64,000 bases of DNA from Verrucomicrobiota bacterium (GTDB taxonomy: Bacteria; Verrucomicrobiota; Verrucomicrobiia; Opitutales; Opitutaceae), in NCBI GenBank assembly GCA_023399155.1, contig JAEWQP010000006.1, forward strand, positions 62,001 through 126,000, written 5' to 3'. This document shows positions 49,360 to 58,424 of this stretch, in pieces. The translations under genes and the position numbers were made by a program. The notes under the pieces were generated by a model. The model saw only the letters and a list, made by a program, of their open reading frames with translations. It was not told where the DNA came from and searched no databases. Within the stretch, counting starts at the first letter, position 1. Each line of letters starts with the position of its first letter.

Positions 49360-51198
49360 TCAGGAGCTTGGATACAGGGAGAAGTTCGAACTCTGCTCGC
49401 CGCTGAGGCGGCGCACGCCCTCGAGGATCTCGCGGACGCGGAAGGTCAGTCCGTCGGTCTTGGTGATCGAGCGGATCTTGTTGAGCGCGTAGCGGGCGCG
49501 CAGGAGCGTCGCCAGCTGGCCGTAGCCGTAGAGGCCCTCGTCGTTCACCTCCACCACGAAGACCTGCCGGTAGCGGGCAAAGATCGGCTCGAGTCCATTG
49601 GGCAGCGGGTGGACGTGACGGAGGTGCAGGTGGGCGAGCTTCTGGCCGGCGGCGCGACCGCGATTGACGGCCTCGCGCAGCGGGCCCCAGGTCGAGCCCC
49701 AGCCGACGAGCAGCACGTCGCCGTCCTGGTCGCCGTACACTTCGGGGACGGGGAGGGTGGCGGCGAGCTGGCGCAGCTTGTCGCGGCGCTTCGCCGTCAT
49801 CCTCATGTGCATGGCGGGGTTGCCGGTGGGATGGCCGCCCTCGTCGTGCTCGAGTCCGGAGACTGTCGGGTAGGGGCCGGTGAACGGCGTACCCGGCGGA
49901 GCATGACGCGTCATGCGGTCGAGCGGGTAGGGCTTGAAGGTCTCGCCGCGGGGCGCGAGGTCGAGCACGGGCTTGACCATGAGTTTCTCGAGGTCGGGCT
50001 CGTCAAACGCCTCGATGCGCGAGGACAGCGCCTGGTCCGAGAGAATGATCACCGGCACGGAGTATTCGCGGGCGATGCGGCCCGCCTCGAGCGTGAGGTA
50101 GAAGCAATCCTCGACATTCTGCGGCGCGAGCACGACGCGCGGGGCGTCGCCGTGGCTGCCATAGATCGCCTGCATCAGGTCGGATTGCTCGACATTGGTC
50201 GGCAGGCCGGTCGAGGGTCCGCCGCGCTGGATGTTGACCACGATGAGCGGCATCTCCGCCATGACGGCCCAGCCCAGCGCCTCCATCTTCAGGGAGAGTC
50301 CCGGACCGGAACTGCCGGTCATGGCGAGGTGGCCCGCGTAGGCGGCGCCGAGCGCGAGCGAGACTGCGGCGAGCTCGTCCTCGCACTGGACGAACGTGCC
50401 TCCGTATTTCGGCAGCTCGGCACGCAGGATTTCCATGATCGAGGACCACGGCGTGATCGGGTAGGCGGCCCCGTAGCGGCAGCCGGCGGTGATCAGGCCG
50501 AAGGCGATCGCCTGGTTGCCATCGATCGTGATCTGCGGCCGTGCGTTCGGGTGGGTCGGGTCTTCGAAGGCATAGTAGCGATGAAGCAGGCCCTCGATCG
50601 AGTAGGCGTAGCCGGTGTCGAACGCGAGGAACGCGTTGCGCAGGATATCCTCCTCCTTGGCACCGAAGCGCTCGGTGATCAGGGCGCGCAGCTTGTCGAG
50701 CTTCAGGCTGAACAGCCGCGCCAGCAGGCCCAGCACGAACATGTTCTTGCCCTTGTCGTTGGCCGCGCCACCGCAGGCTTCGATGGTGAGCCCGGTGATG
50801 GCGACACCGCAGTTGACGAAGCGTTTGTCGTCGCGGTCGGGTTTGACGTGGTCGGTATCGTAGATGAGGACACCGCCCTCGCGCAGAAATCCGATGTGGC
50901 TCTCGTAGCTGTGCTGGTAGAACGCCACGAGGAAGTCAGCTTGGTCGCCGGCGGAGAGCACCTCGCCGGTGCCCATGCGCACCTGGAAGATCGACGGCCC
51001 GCCCGAGATGGTGGACGGGATCGTCATGTAGGTCATCACCTCCTGGTCGCTGCGGCCGGCGAGGCGCGCCAGGAAACCACCGATCGTCTGGATGCCATCC
51101 TGGGAGTTGCCTGCCAGGCGGATCACCGCGTCCTTGAGCTTTTCGACACGTAAGGCGCTGCCATCAGGCGTCGCCGTGGAGGAAGAGTTTGAAACCAT
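49360..51198 (-). CDS. korA: 2-oxoacid:acceptor oxidoreductase, fused gamma-alpha subunit
   Basis: A 612-residue subunit. Residues about 15-200 are the gamma domain (GNSQDGIQTIGGFLARLAGRSD, FVNCGVAITGL). Residues 220-612 are the alpha domain with YPITPWSSIMEIL (YPITP motif), CEDELAAVSLALGAAYAG and MTGSSGPGLSLKMEALG. Gamma-alpha fusions are typical of KorA-type enzymes. It is the first gene of the pair with korB and works in the reductive or oxidative TCA branch, generating reduced ferredoxin. The ATG at 51198 was chosen; a frame continues upstream to 51309. Confidence 0.88.
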   Translation of the reverse strand: MVSNSSSTATPDGSALRVEKLKDAVIRLAGNSQDGIQTIGGFLARLAGRSDQEVMTYMTIPSTISGGPSIFQVRMGTGEVLSAGDQADFLVAFYQHSYESHIGFLREGGVLIYDTDHVKPDRDDKRFVNCGVAITGLTIEACGGAANDKGKNMFVLGLLARLFSLKLDKLRALITERFGAKEEDILRNAFLAFDTGYAYSIEGLLHRYYAFEDPTHPNARPQITIDGNQAIAFGLITAGCRYGAAYPITPWSSIMEILRAELPKYGGTFVQCEDELAAVSLALGAAYAGHLAMTGSSGPGLSLKMEALGWAVMAEMPLIVVNIQRGGPSTGLPTNVEQSDLMQAIYGSHGDAPRVVLAPQNVEDCFYLTLEAGRIAREYSVPVIILSDQALSSRIEAFDEPDLEKLMVKPVLDLAPRGETFKPYPLDRMTRHAPPGTPFTGPYPTVSGLEHDEGGHPTGNPAMHMRMTAKRRDKLRQLAATLPVPEVYGDQDGDVLLVGWGSTWGPLREAVNRGRAAGQKLAHLHLRHVHPLPNGLEPIFARYRQVFVVEVNDEGLYGYGQLATLLRARYALNKIRSITKTDGLTFRVREILEGVRRLSGEQSSNFSLYPSS

Positions 51199-51447
51199 GA
51201 TAGATTCGCGGGTCGGCACCTGCCGAACCCAGGGGGATAAACACGCGCGCCGGTCGCGAAAGGCCGGGTCGCTACGTCGCACTATTCCTCGGCAGCGCGG
51301 CTCGCGCAATTAAAGAGTATATGTAGGGGTGGTAGTAATCTTAATGGGTGCGGGACGGCCCGAGCCGATCTACCAGGGCGCGCCGGCATCGAGATGCCGC
51401 ACTCCGGGATTGCCGGCGCGAAGCAAGGGTGGGTGCATGGGCGACGC

Positions 51448-52326
51448 ATGGCCCTGTTCCTGACGCTCTGCCTCATCTCGCGTTTCGCCTATTCGGTGAA
51501 CGATATCCTGGTGGGCCGGCTGGCAAGGCTGCATTCGAAGGTGGAAGTGGCTTCGTGGCGCGGGGTTTCGCTCGGACTGACGATGGCGCCCTGGCTGTTT
51601 CTTGTTCCCGCGGCGGCCTGGCGGTCGATCACGGCGGAGTGGGTCGACGTGTTGATTCTGATTCCGGTCACCGCCGCCGCCAATCTCATGCAGCTCAACG
51701 CCGCGCGCTACATGCCGTTCGGTGTGCGCGCCGCCTTCCTCATTTCCGGTGTGGCGGCATTCAGCGGCATGCTGGGCTGGGCTGTGCTCGGCGAGCGGCT
51801 CACCGCGGCGGAGATCGCGCTGAGTGTGGTCGTCGTGGTCAGCGTGGTGCTTTCCTCGCTCGGTGCCCACGCCGAGCACGAGTTCAAGCCAGACATCCGC
51901 CGGGGCGCGCTCTTTGCCATCGGGGCCTCCATCCTGCTCGCCTGCATGGGCTTGATGGTCGCGCGCCTGTCGCGAGCGACTCATCCCCTGCTCACGGCCT
52001 GGGTGTGGGAGTTTGGCGGCGGCCTCATCCTGGTATTTCCACTCCTCTTGCGCTATGCGCGCGACGGTGTGCCGGCCGATCTCGCCGGGCGGGTGCGGGC
52101 GATCGCGGTCGCCTCGTCGCCAACAGCGGTGGGTTCGGGGTTTGCCGCCATCGCCCTGACGCTCGGGCCGTTGGGCCTGAGCGCCGCAGTCGCGGGCACA
52201 CAAGTGCTTTTCACGGCCGCGCTCGGCGCCCTCTGGCACCGCGAGCTCATCGGGCCGCGCCGCTGGACGTGTTTCGCCGTGGCTGCGGCGGCCGTCGGGG
52301 CGCTCGGCTGGGCCGGCTCGCTGTGA
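51448..52326 (+). CDS. EamA/DMT-family transporter
   Basis: A 292-residue membrane protein with about ten hydrophobic segments in two EamA-like halves (for example LILIPVTAAANLMQLNAARYM, GLILVFPLLLRYARDG, and LGPLGLSAAVAGTQVLFTAALGALWHRE). The GTQVLFTAAL and E-x-L segment near the end is family-typical. It may export a metabolite or amino acid; the substrate is not known. The ATG at 51448 was chosen, 54 bases into the frame, because the upstream residues are hydrophilic. It is divergent from korA (249-base gap). Confidence 0.8.
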   Translation: MALFLTLCLISRFAYSVNDILVGRLARLHSKVEVASWRGVSLGLTMAPWLFLVPAAAWRSITAEWVDVLILIPVTAAANLMQLNAARYMPFGVRAAFLISGVAAFSGMLGWAVLGERLTAAEIALSVVVVVSVVLSSLGAHAEHEFKPDIRRGALFAIGASILLACMGLMVARLSRATHPLLTAWVWEFGGGLILVFPLLLRYARDGVPADLAGRVRAIAVASSPTAVGSGFAAIALTLGPLGLSAAVAGTQVLFTAALGALWHRELIGPRRWTCFAVAAAAVGALGWAGSL

Positions 52327-52642
52327 GGCGGTTTCTGCGCGCAGTGATCTGAACGGCTTTTGTCAGGAGAGCCCGCGGAACCGCGCGACGTCCTTGGCCG
52401 CCTGATCGGCGCAACCTCAGCTCGCGGATGCCGTGGTCACGGGAGGGCGTGCCGGATGCTGCGGCGGGTGAAGCATTAAATGGCGCGGCCGCACCCGTCA
52501 CAGGTGCGGCCGTCGATCCTCGTGGCCCCGCGCCGTGGCGCGTGCCACAGCGGCTCCGATCGATTTGGAGTGATTCTACGGCGTGTGTTCAAACCCTCTG
52601 GTGGGCGTCTTGAACCAGCCCACGGGGTTCGAGAAACACGCA
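52327..52642. other. Convergent intergenic region with one strong hairpin
   Basis: These 316 bases lie between the EamA transporter and the convergent metallopeptidase. The only clear structure is a perfect 9-bp stem (GGCCGCACC at 52487-52495 and GGTGCGGCC at 52503-52511) with a 7-base loop, likely a bidirectional terminator. No gene or further repeat was recognised. Confidence 0.45.
52487..52511. terminator. Bidirectional terminator-like hairpin
   Basis: A perfect 9-bp stem with a CGTCACA loop between convergent genes. No T-run follows. Termination is inferred. Confidence 0.45.
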
Positions 52643-53338
52643 CTAGTCGCGGCGACTTCCGCCCGTCAGGAGCAGGAAAAGATAGAGCAGATTGCCGAGC
52701 GAGGAGACGAAGGCCGCGACGTAGGTGAGCGCGGCGGCGTTGAGCGTCTGGTCGACACCCTTCATCTCGTCGCGCCCGAGGATGCCCAGCGTGACCAGCT
52801 GGGCTTTGGCGCGGCGGCTGGCGTCGAATTCGACCGGCAGGGTGACCAGCTGGAAGAGCGTCAACACGGCCAGCGCCGCGATGCCGATCCACATGATCAT
52901 GCCTCCGCCTGACATGTAGGCGAGCAGGTAGAAGCCGAACCCGGTCAGCATGTACGCGATCGGCGCCGCGAACTGCACCGCGGGCACCATCGTCTGGCGC
53001 ACCTGCATCATGGAATAGCCGACCTTGTGCTGGATGGCGTGCCCCGCTTCATGCGCGGCCACGCCGAGGGCGGCGAGGCTCGTGCCATGAAAGTTCTGCT
53101 CCGAGAGCGCCAGCCGTTTGTTCGTCGGGTCGTAGTGATCGGTGAGCTTGCCTGGCACGCGCACGATCTCGACGTCGCGGATGCCGGCGGCCCGCATCAC
53201 GGCATCGGCCGCCTCGGCGCCGGTGATCCGGCCGCGCGACGCGATGCGAAGGTTCTGCTCGTAGGCACTGGAAACCTTCATCTGTGCCCACAGGCCGAGG
53301 AGGATCGGGATAAGAACAAGGACAAGCCAGAGTGACAT
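52643..53338 (-). CDS. Membrane zinc metallopeptidase (YugP family)
   Basis: A 231-residue membrane protein of the YugP/M48-like neutral zinc peptidase family. The zinc site is VAAHEAGHAIQHKVGYS (HExGH, here H-E-A-G-H). Membrane segments are SLWLVLVLIPILLGLWAQ, APIAYMLTGFGFYLLAYM, GMIMWIGIAALAVLTLFQLV and AALTYVAAFVSSLGNLLYLFLLL. Family members occur in many bacteria, and their target is poorly known. The ATG at 53338 places the first membrane helix at the N-terminus. It is an isolated gene. Confidence 0.9.
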   Translation of the reverse strand: MSLWLVLVLIPILLGLWAQMKVSSAYEQNLRIASRGRITGAEAADAVMRAAGIRDVEIVRVPGKLTDHYDPTNKRLALSEQNFHGTSLAALGVAAHEAGHAIQHKVGYSMMQVRQTMVPAVQFAAPIAYMLTGFGFYLLAYMSGGGMIMWIGIAALAVLTLFQLVTLPVEFDASRRAKAQLVTLGILGRDEMKGVDQTLNAAALTYVAAFVSSLGNLLYLFLLLTGGSRRD

Positions 53339-53547
53339 GGTGATGTTAAGGTGTGGGTGAAAGGAGCAGGTGGCGGCCCAGTTTTTCAAGACGCTCCGGC
53401 CGATTGCGCCGTTTCAGCCAAGCGACTGCTTTCGAACGGCTTGCTGCGGCACCGGAGCCAGCGCGGCCACGGCGGAGGCGAGCCGGCATGCGCCGGTTTT
53501 GCCGGGTCCGTGTGCCGCAGGCGGACAGAATGTCCCACGAAGGGGCG

Positions 53548-54078
53548 TCACGCGCCGGACTTCGAACGCCGCTCCACCCAATCGATGATCGCGGTGTCGT
53601 CCGTCTCGTGAGTCCAGACCAGGCCGAGAAACTCGGCCGGATGAATATCGTGCTGCTTGAAGAAGCGACGGTCGCCGCCACAGCCGTACATGAGCGAAGG
53701 CGGCAGTTCGCCGCGGAGCTTGGCCCGGGTCTTGGGGATGATGCGGGGCAGCCATTCGATGCCGCGCACGGCGTCGGATTTGGCGGGCATGGCGTCCATG
53801 TCGAGCACTACCGGAGACGGTTTGCCCCGCTGGACGTGGAGGAAGTAATCGCGTCGCACCGCCTGGATGAGAAGTGCGGTCTCGAAATCGGGCTCGCCGT
53901 AGTTGGCCGCATCCTCCGCGTAATCGAAGAGGTCCTGCGCACGTGATCCGATCGACGCCAGAAACTCGAGGTCGCCGTGCGACAGCAGTGTACCGGCATC
54001 GCGGCAGCCCTTGCCGTAGGCGGCAATGGCACGGTCGTAAACCTCACGAAAGCGCTTGTGGAACTCGTAGTGCGTCAT
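53548..54078 (-). CDS. DUF5069-domain protein
   Basis: A 176-residue protein of unknown function. Residues about 100-172 resemble DUF5069: GIEWLPRIIPKTRAKLRGELP, MYGCGGDRRFFKQHDIHPAEFLGLVW, then DDTAIIDWVERR. Residues 1-95 form an extra helical region (HKRFREVYDRAIAAYGKGCRDAG, LEFLASIGSRAQDLFDYAEDA). The domain is widespread in Verrucomicrobiota and Planctomycetota, but no function is known to me. It stands downstream of rnr on the same strand, 96 bases apart. Confidence 0.65.
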   Translation of the reverse strand: MTHYEFHKRFREVYDRAIAAYGKGCRDAGTLLSHGDLEFLASIGSRAQDLFDYAEDAANYGEPDFETALLIQAVRRDYFLHVQRGKPSPVVLDMDAMPAKSDAVRGIEWLPRIIPKTRAKLRGELPPSLMYGCGGDRRFFKQHDIHPAEFLGLVWTHETDDTAIIDWVERRSKSGA

Positions 54079-54174
54079 GGCGGCGAAAGCGTGCAGTGAA
54101 CGGGAAACCCCGCAAAGCGCAACGGCCCGGCGCGGGCAGCGTCCGCGCCCGACCGGGTCGAAAGACCCCGCGGA

Positions 54175-56715
54175 TCAGCGGCGACGCTGGCGTTGCTGGC
54201 GGAACTTGCGCTCGGTGCGGCGGCTTTGGGAGCGCGGGTCGGCGGCGTCGGTGCGCTGTTCGCGCGGCACCCGGCTGCCGCCGCCACCTTTCGCGGCCTG
54301 GGCGCGGTCGCGCTCGCGCAGTCGCGCGGGTCGGAAGATCGGGGCCGCGTCGGCCGGAGCGGCGCCGTCGCGGGATTCCCGCGCCGGTGCGGCCGCCGGT
54401 CCGGACTTGCCCCGAACCGCGGCGGGAGCCGCCGCCGCTTGTCCTGCGGCGCGCCCGACGATCTTGAAATCGATCTGGCGCTTGAAGCGGTCCACGCGCC
54501 AGACCACGACCTCCACCCGGTCGCCCACGGTGTAGCGGTTCTTCGTGCGGCGGCCGACGAGCGCGGTGCCGTCGCTACTGACTGAATACAGATCGTCGTC
54601 GAGCGACGACATGTGCACGAGCCCGAACGCCATCGACTCGGTCAGCTCGATGAACATGCCATGGTTGCGCGCCTCGGTGATCACGGCCTCGAAGCGTGTC
54701 TTCTTCTTGCGCTTGCCCTCGCGCTCGAAGTACTCGAGCAGCTTGACCTTGACCGACTCGCGCTCGGCCTCGGCGCTGTTCGTCTCGGTGATGCTCACGT
54801 GCTCGCCGAGCGAGGCGATTTTCGCGGCGGAATAGTCGACCTTGGCGCCGGGCACGAGCGGCTGGCCGTGGAAGCGCGCGAGGAAGTGCACGAACACGCG
54901 GTGCACCACGAGGTCGGCGTAGCGGCGGATCGGCGACGTGAAGTGCAGGTAGTCGCGCTTGAACAGGCCGAAGTGCCCGTCGGGCGTGCCGCGGTAGCAC
55001 GCCTTTTTGAGGCTGCGCAGCACCTGGGTGCGGAGCAGGTGGCCCTGGGGATGGTCGCGCAGGGTCGCGAGCAGGCGGTTGAGCTCGGCGCGCTTGGTCA
55101 GGTCGCCACAGACAACACCAAAGGAGGCGAGGAACTCCTGCAGCTCGAGGAGCCGGTCCTCATCGGGCTTGTCGTGCACGCGGTAGAGCGCCGGGAGTCC
55201 CGCCTCGCGCAGGAGCCGGGCGACCGACTCGTTGGCGGCGAGCATGAACTCCTCGATGAGCTGGTGGCTCTCGTCGTGCTCGACCTTCTCGAGGCGGTCG
55301 GCGTAGCCCTGGGCGTCGACGTAGATCTTCGTCTCGGGCATCTCGAGGTCGAGGCTGCCCTGGCGCATGCGCTCGCGGCGCAGCCGGGAGGCCACGCCCC
55401 AGAGCGTGCGCACGATGTCGCGAAGGTGGCCGAGTTCCTTGTGGGAGAGCTCCGCGAGCGGCCGGCCGGCGAAGCCGGTCTGGTGCGCGGCCGGCGGCGG
55501 CAGGTCGCGCACGGCCTTGAGATCGTCGTGCTTGAGGAGCGCATACGCCTGCTTGTAGGTGAGGCGCTTCATCGAGCGTATCACCGTGTTGGCGCACGTG
55601 GTCTCGCGCACCTTGCCCGCGCGGGTGAAGGTGAGGAAGACGGACTTGGTCAGCCGGTCCACGCCCTCCTTGAGGCTGCACACGCCGTTGGAGAGGGCGT
55701 GGGGCAGCATCGGAACGACGACGCCGACGAGGTAGGTGGAGTTGCCGCGGCGCTGCGCCTCGGCATCGAGCGCCGTGCCCGGCCGCACGTAGGCGGGCAC
55801 ATCCGCGATGTGGATACCGACGCGCAGTTCCCCGCCGGGGAGCTCCTCGAGCGAGATCGCATCGTCGAAGTCCTTGGCGTCGTCCGGGTCGATCGTGATC
55901 GTCGGGAGATGGCGGATGTCGAGGCGCCCGCGGCGATCCGCCGGGCCGACCTCCGTCGGGATGGACTCCGCCTCGCGCACGACGTTTTCCGGGAAGGTGG
56001 GGTCGAGGTTGTACTTGTGAAGGATGGCCTTGAGCTCGGCGTCGGGCGCGTGCGTGCGGCCCAGCACCTCGATGATCTCGCCCTCGGGATTGACGTGCCG
56101 CTGCGTCCATTCGTCGAGCCGCACGAGCACCTTGTCGCCGATGGACGGCACAGGCTTGATGGTGCTGGTCGCAGGATCCGGCACCGCGATGTCGTGCACG
56201 AGGCGCGGATCGTCGGGCTCGACGAAGAAGAGGACGCGCGAGCGCTGGAGGTTTCCCGTGATCGTCGTGCGGGCCCGCTCGAGGATGCGCACGACGCGCC
56301 CGGTCTGGCGGCGGTCGGGGCCGTCGCGGAAGGGCGCGCGGACCATGCGGCGATACACGTGGCTGGAGATCTGCACCACCACGCGATCCCCATGCATGGC
56401 CACCCCGGTGTCCTCCGCGGCGATCTCGATCGGCTCGCGCTCGGGTTCGCCGGGCGGCATTTCCGGGATCAGAAGCGCAGAACCGCTCTGGCGGAAGACC
56501 ATGCGTCCGGTCAACAGATCGGCGTCGGCCGGCAGGCAATAGCGGTCCTTCTTCACGCGCACGATCGCACCCTGCGACTCGAGGACGCGCAGCTCGTGGG
56601 CGAGCTTGCGGCGATCGCGGCGGGCGAGGCCAAGCTTCGCGGCGAGGACGGGTACGGTCTCGGGCACGTAGTCGTGACGCCGGAAATGCTGAAGAATGTG
56701 TTCGCGAAGATTCAT
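54175..56715 (-). CDS. rnr: Ribonuclease R (RNB-family 3'-5' exoribonuclease)
   Basis: An 846-residue exonuclease that degrades structured RNA. It has an N-terminal winged-helix region (residues 1-65), cold-shock domains (about 65-255), and an RNB catalytic domain with the metal-binding aspartates in IDPDDAKDFDDAIS (276-288). An S1 domain follows at about 680-765 (EAVITEARNHGMFIELTESMAFGLVH). The last 80 residues form a basic, low-complexity tail rich in Ala, Arg and Gly, typical of RNA-binding extensions. No partner gene. The start at 56715 begins MNLREHILQHF, as expected. Confidence 0.92.
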   Translation of the reverse strand: MNLREHILQHFRRHDYVPETVPVLAAKLGLARRDRRKLAHELRVLESQGAIVRVKKDRYCLPADADLLTGRMVFRQSGSALLIPEMPPGEPEREPIEIAAEDTGVAMHGDRVVVQISSHVYRRMVRAPFRDGPDRRQTGRVVRILERARTTITGNLQRSRVLFFVEPDDPRLVHDIAVPDPATSTIKPVPSIGDKVLVRLDEWTQRHVNPEGEIIEVLGRTHAPDAELKAILHKYNLDPTFPENVVREAESIPTEVGPADRRGRLDIRHLPTITIDPDDAKDFDDAISLEELPGGELRVGIHIADVPAYVRPGTALDAEAQRRGNSTYLVGVVVPMLPHALSNGVCSLKEGVDRLTKSVFLTFTRAGKVRETTCANTVIRSMKRLTYKQAYALLKHDDLKAVRDLPPPAAHQTGFAGRPLAELSHKELGHLRDIVRTLWGVASRLRRERMRQGSLDLEMPETKIYVDAQGYADRLEKVEHDESHQLIEEFMLAANESVARLLREAGLPALYRVHDKPDEDRLLELQEFLASFGVVCGDLTKRAELNRLLATLRDHPQGHLLRTQVLRSLKKACYRGTPDGHFGLFKRDYLHFTSPIRRYADLVVHRVFVHFLARFHGQPLVPGAKVDYSAAKIASLGEHVSITETNSAEAERESVKVKLLEYFEREGKRKKKTRFEAVITEARNHGMFIELTESMAFGLVHMSSLDDDLYSVSSDGTALVGRRTKNRYTVGDRVEVVVWRVDRFKRQIDFKIVGRAAGQAAAAPAAVRGKSGPAAAPARESRDGAAPADAAPIFRPARLRERDRAQAAKGGGGSRVPREQRTDAADPRSQSRRTERKFRQQRQRRR

Positions 56716-56879
56716 GATGGTGGAGCGGTCGGCCTTCGGCTTTCAGCGGTCGGAAGATGCGTTGGAAGCCGGCGGAAGGGAACCCGGGCGCAGTCCAAAG
56801 GCCGACCGCTGATCGCTGGCAGCCCTATCGGGATAAAGGTGGAAATTCCGCAGCCGATGCAATTTACACAACACGCTTC

Positions 56880-58322
56880 ATGAAACTCGTCCACGTCGCA
56901 AGCGAGCTGTTTCCCCTCATCAAGACAGGAGGGCTGGCTGATGCGGTGGCCGCGCTCGCCAAGGCATTGGCCGAGTTCGGCCACGACGTCGCCGTGATCC
57001 TGCCGGGATTCCGGGCCGTGCTCGACCACCCCGATTTCGCGCCTGCGACACTCGAGTTCGAGATCCGGGTCGAGATGGGCGACGAGTTTCTGCGTGGCGA
57101 GGTCTACAAGCTCGCGCTCGGCAAGCGGCGCGCCCTCTACGTCGTGCGGCGCGACGAGTTCTACGACCGTCGCATGCCCTATGGCATCGGCACGCGCGAC
57201 TACGACGACAACGCGGAGCGCTTCATCTTTTTCAACAAGGCGGTCGTGGAGGTCCTGCGGCTGGCGCAGATCAAGGCCGACGTCGTGCACTGCCACGACT
57301 GGCAGGCCGGGCTCGTGCCCGTGTTGCTGCGTGCGGCCGAGCGCCGGCACGACGCGACGCTCGCCCTCGGCACGGTGCTGACGATCCACAACATCGCCTT
57401 CCAGGGGCTCTTCCCAAAGAAATCCTTCGCGCTGACCAACCTTCCCGCGGACTTCTTCAACGTCGACGGGCTGGAGTACTACGGTCAGATGAGCCTGCTC
57501 AAGGCGGCGATCGTCTTCTCCGACCGGATCACGACGGTCAGCCCGACCTACGCGAACGAGATTCGAACGCCCCAGTTCGGATGCGGGCTCGAGGGAGTGA
57601 TCCATTCCCGGGCGGCGGATCTCGTGGGCCTGCTCAACGGGCTGGACGGCGAAGTCTGGAACCCCGCCACCGACGCGTCATTGCCGGCCAACTACGCGGC
57701 TGACGACCTCGCGGGAAAGGTCGTCTGCCGCAAACAGCTGCTTGAGAAGAGCGGTTTCGACCCGGACTTCGAGGGCCCGCTTTTCGGCATCGTCGCGCGC
57801 TTCGCGCACCAGAAGGGCTTCGAACTGATCCTCGGGGTGAAGGACTTCTTCCTCCAGAACGATGTGCGCCTCGTGGTGCTCGGCGGCGGTGATCCGCGCT
57901 ATGAGAACGCATTCCGCGAACTCGCCCTGGCGCATCCCGGCCGCGTGTCGCTCACGCTCGGGCTGAACGAATCGCTCAGTCATCTCATCGAGGCCGGCTC
58001 GGACTTCTTCCTCATGCCCTCGGTCTTCGAGCCGTGCGGCCTCAACCAGATGTACTCCATGCGCTATGGCACCGTGCCGGTCGTCACGCGCGTGGGCGGC
58101 CTGGCGGATACCGTCGCCGACATCGACGCGATGCCCGTCGAGGGCACCGGCATCGTCGTCGAGCCCGACGTGGCGTCGTTGCGCCGCGGCCTGGCCCGTG
58201 CGCTGGCGCTGTTCGCCGACAAGCCGCGCATGGCGCAGGCGATCCAGAACGGCATGCGTCACGACTTTTCGTGGACCCAGGCGGCGCGTGGGTACGAGGC
58301 GCTCTACCGGGACATCGGGTGA
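56880..58322 (+). CDS. glgA: Glycogen synthase (ADP-glucose type, GT5)
   Basis: A 480-residue GT5 enzyme that elongates alpha-1,4-glucan from ADP-glucose. The N-terminal VHVASELFPLIKTGGLADAVAALAKAL holds the ADP-glucose loop KTGGLAD. HCHDWQAGLVPVLL and TIHNIAFQGLFPKKSF follow. The C-terminal half has GIVARFAHQKGFEL and MPSVFEPCGLNQMYSMRYGTVPVV (donor-binding Glu). The ATG at 56880 is at the natural start; the frame extends to 56757 without protein-like content. It stands divergent from rnr. No branching enzyme or glgC is in the window. Confidence 0.93.
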   Translation: MKLVHVASELFPLIKTGGLADAVAALAKALAEFGHDVAVILPGFRAVLDHPDFAPATLEFEIRVEMGDEFLRGEVYKLALGKRRALYVVRRDEFYDRRMPYGIGTRDYDDNAERFIFFNKAVVEVLRLAQIKADVVHCHDWQAGLVPVLLRAAERRHDATLALGTVLTIHNIAFQGLFPKKSFALTNLPADFFNVDGLEYYGQMSLLKAAIVFSDRITTVSPTYANEIRTPQFGCGLEGVIHSRAADLVGLLNGLDGEVWNPATDASLPANYAADDLAGKVVCRKQLLEKSGFDPDFEGPLFGIVARFAHQKGFELILGVKDFFLQNDVRLVVLGGGDPRYENAFRELALAHPGRVSLTLGLNESLSHLIEAGSDFFLMPSVFEPCGLNQMYSMRYGTVPVVTRVGGLADTVADIDAMPVEGTGIVVEPDVASLRRGLARALALFADKPRMAQAIQNGMRHDFSWTQAARGYEALYRDIG

Positions 58323-58424
58323 GTGTCCGGTTGAGCTGCGGAGGATTTTCCGCACGCTTGGTGTTCTTCCGATGAGGATCGCTCGCACGCCCCACGGGCG
58401 CGCGGGCAGGCTTGGACGACATTC

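Noticed and set aside
49249..51153. 634-codon open frame opposite korA
   Set aside because: Antisense shadow of the korA/korB genes, no domain visible.
54613..56883. 756-codon open frame opposite RNase R
   Set aside because: Antisense shadow of a well-conserved gene.
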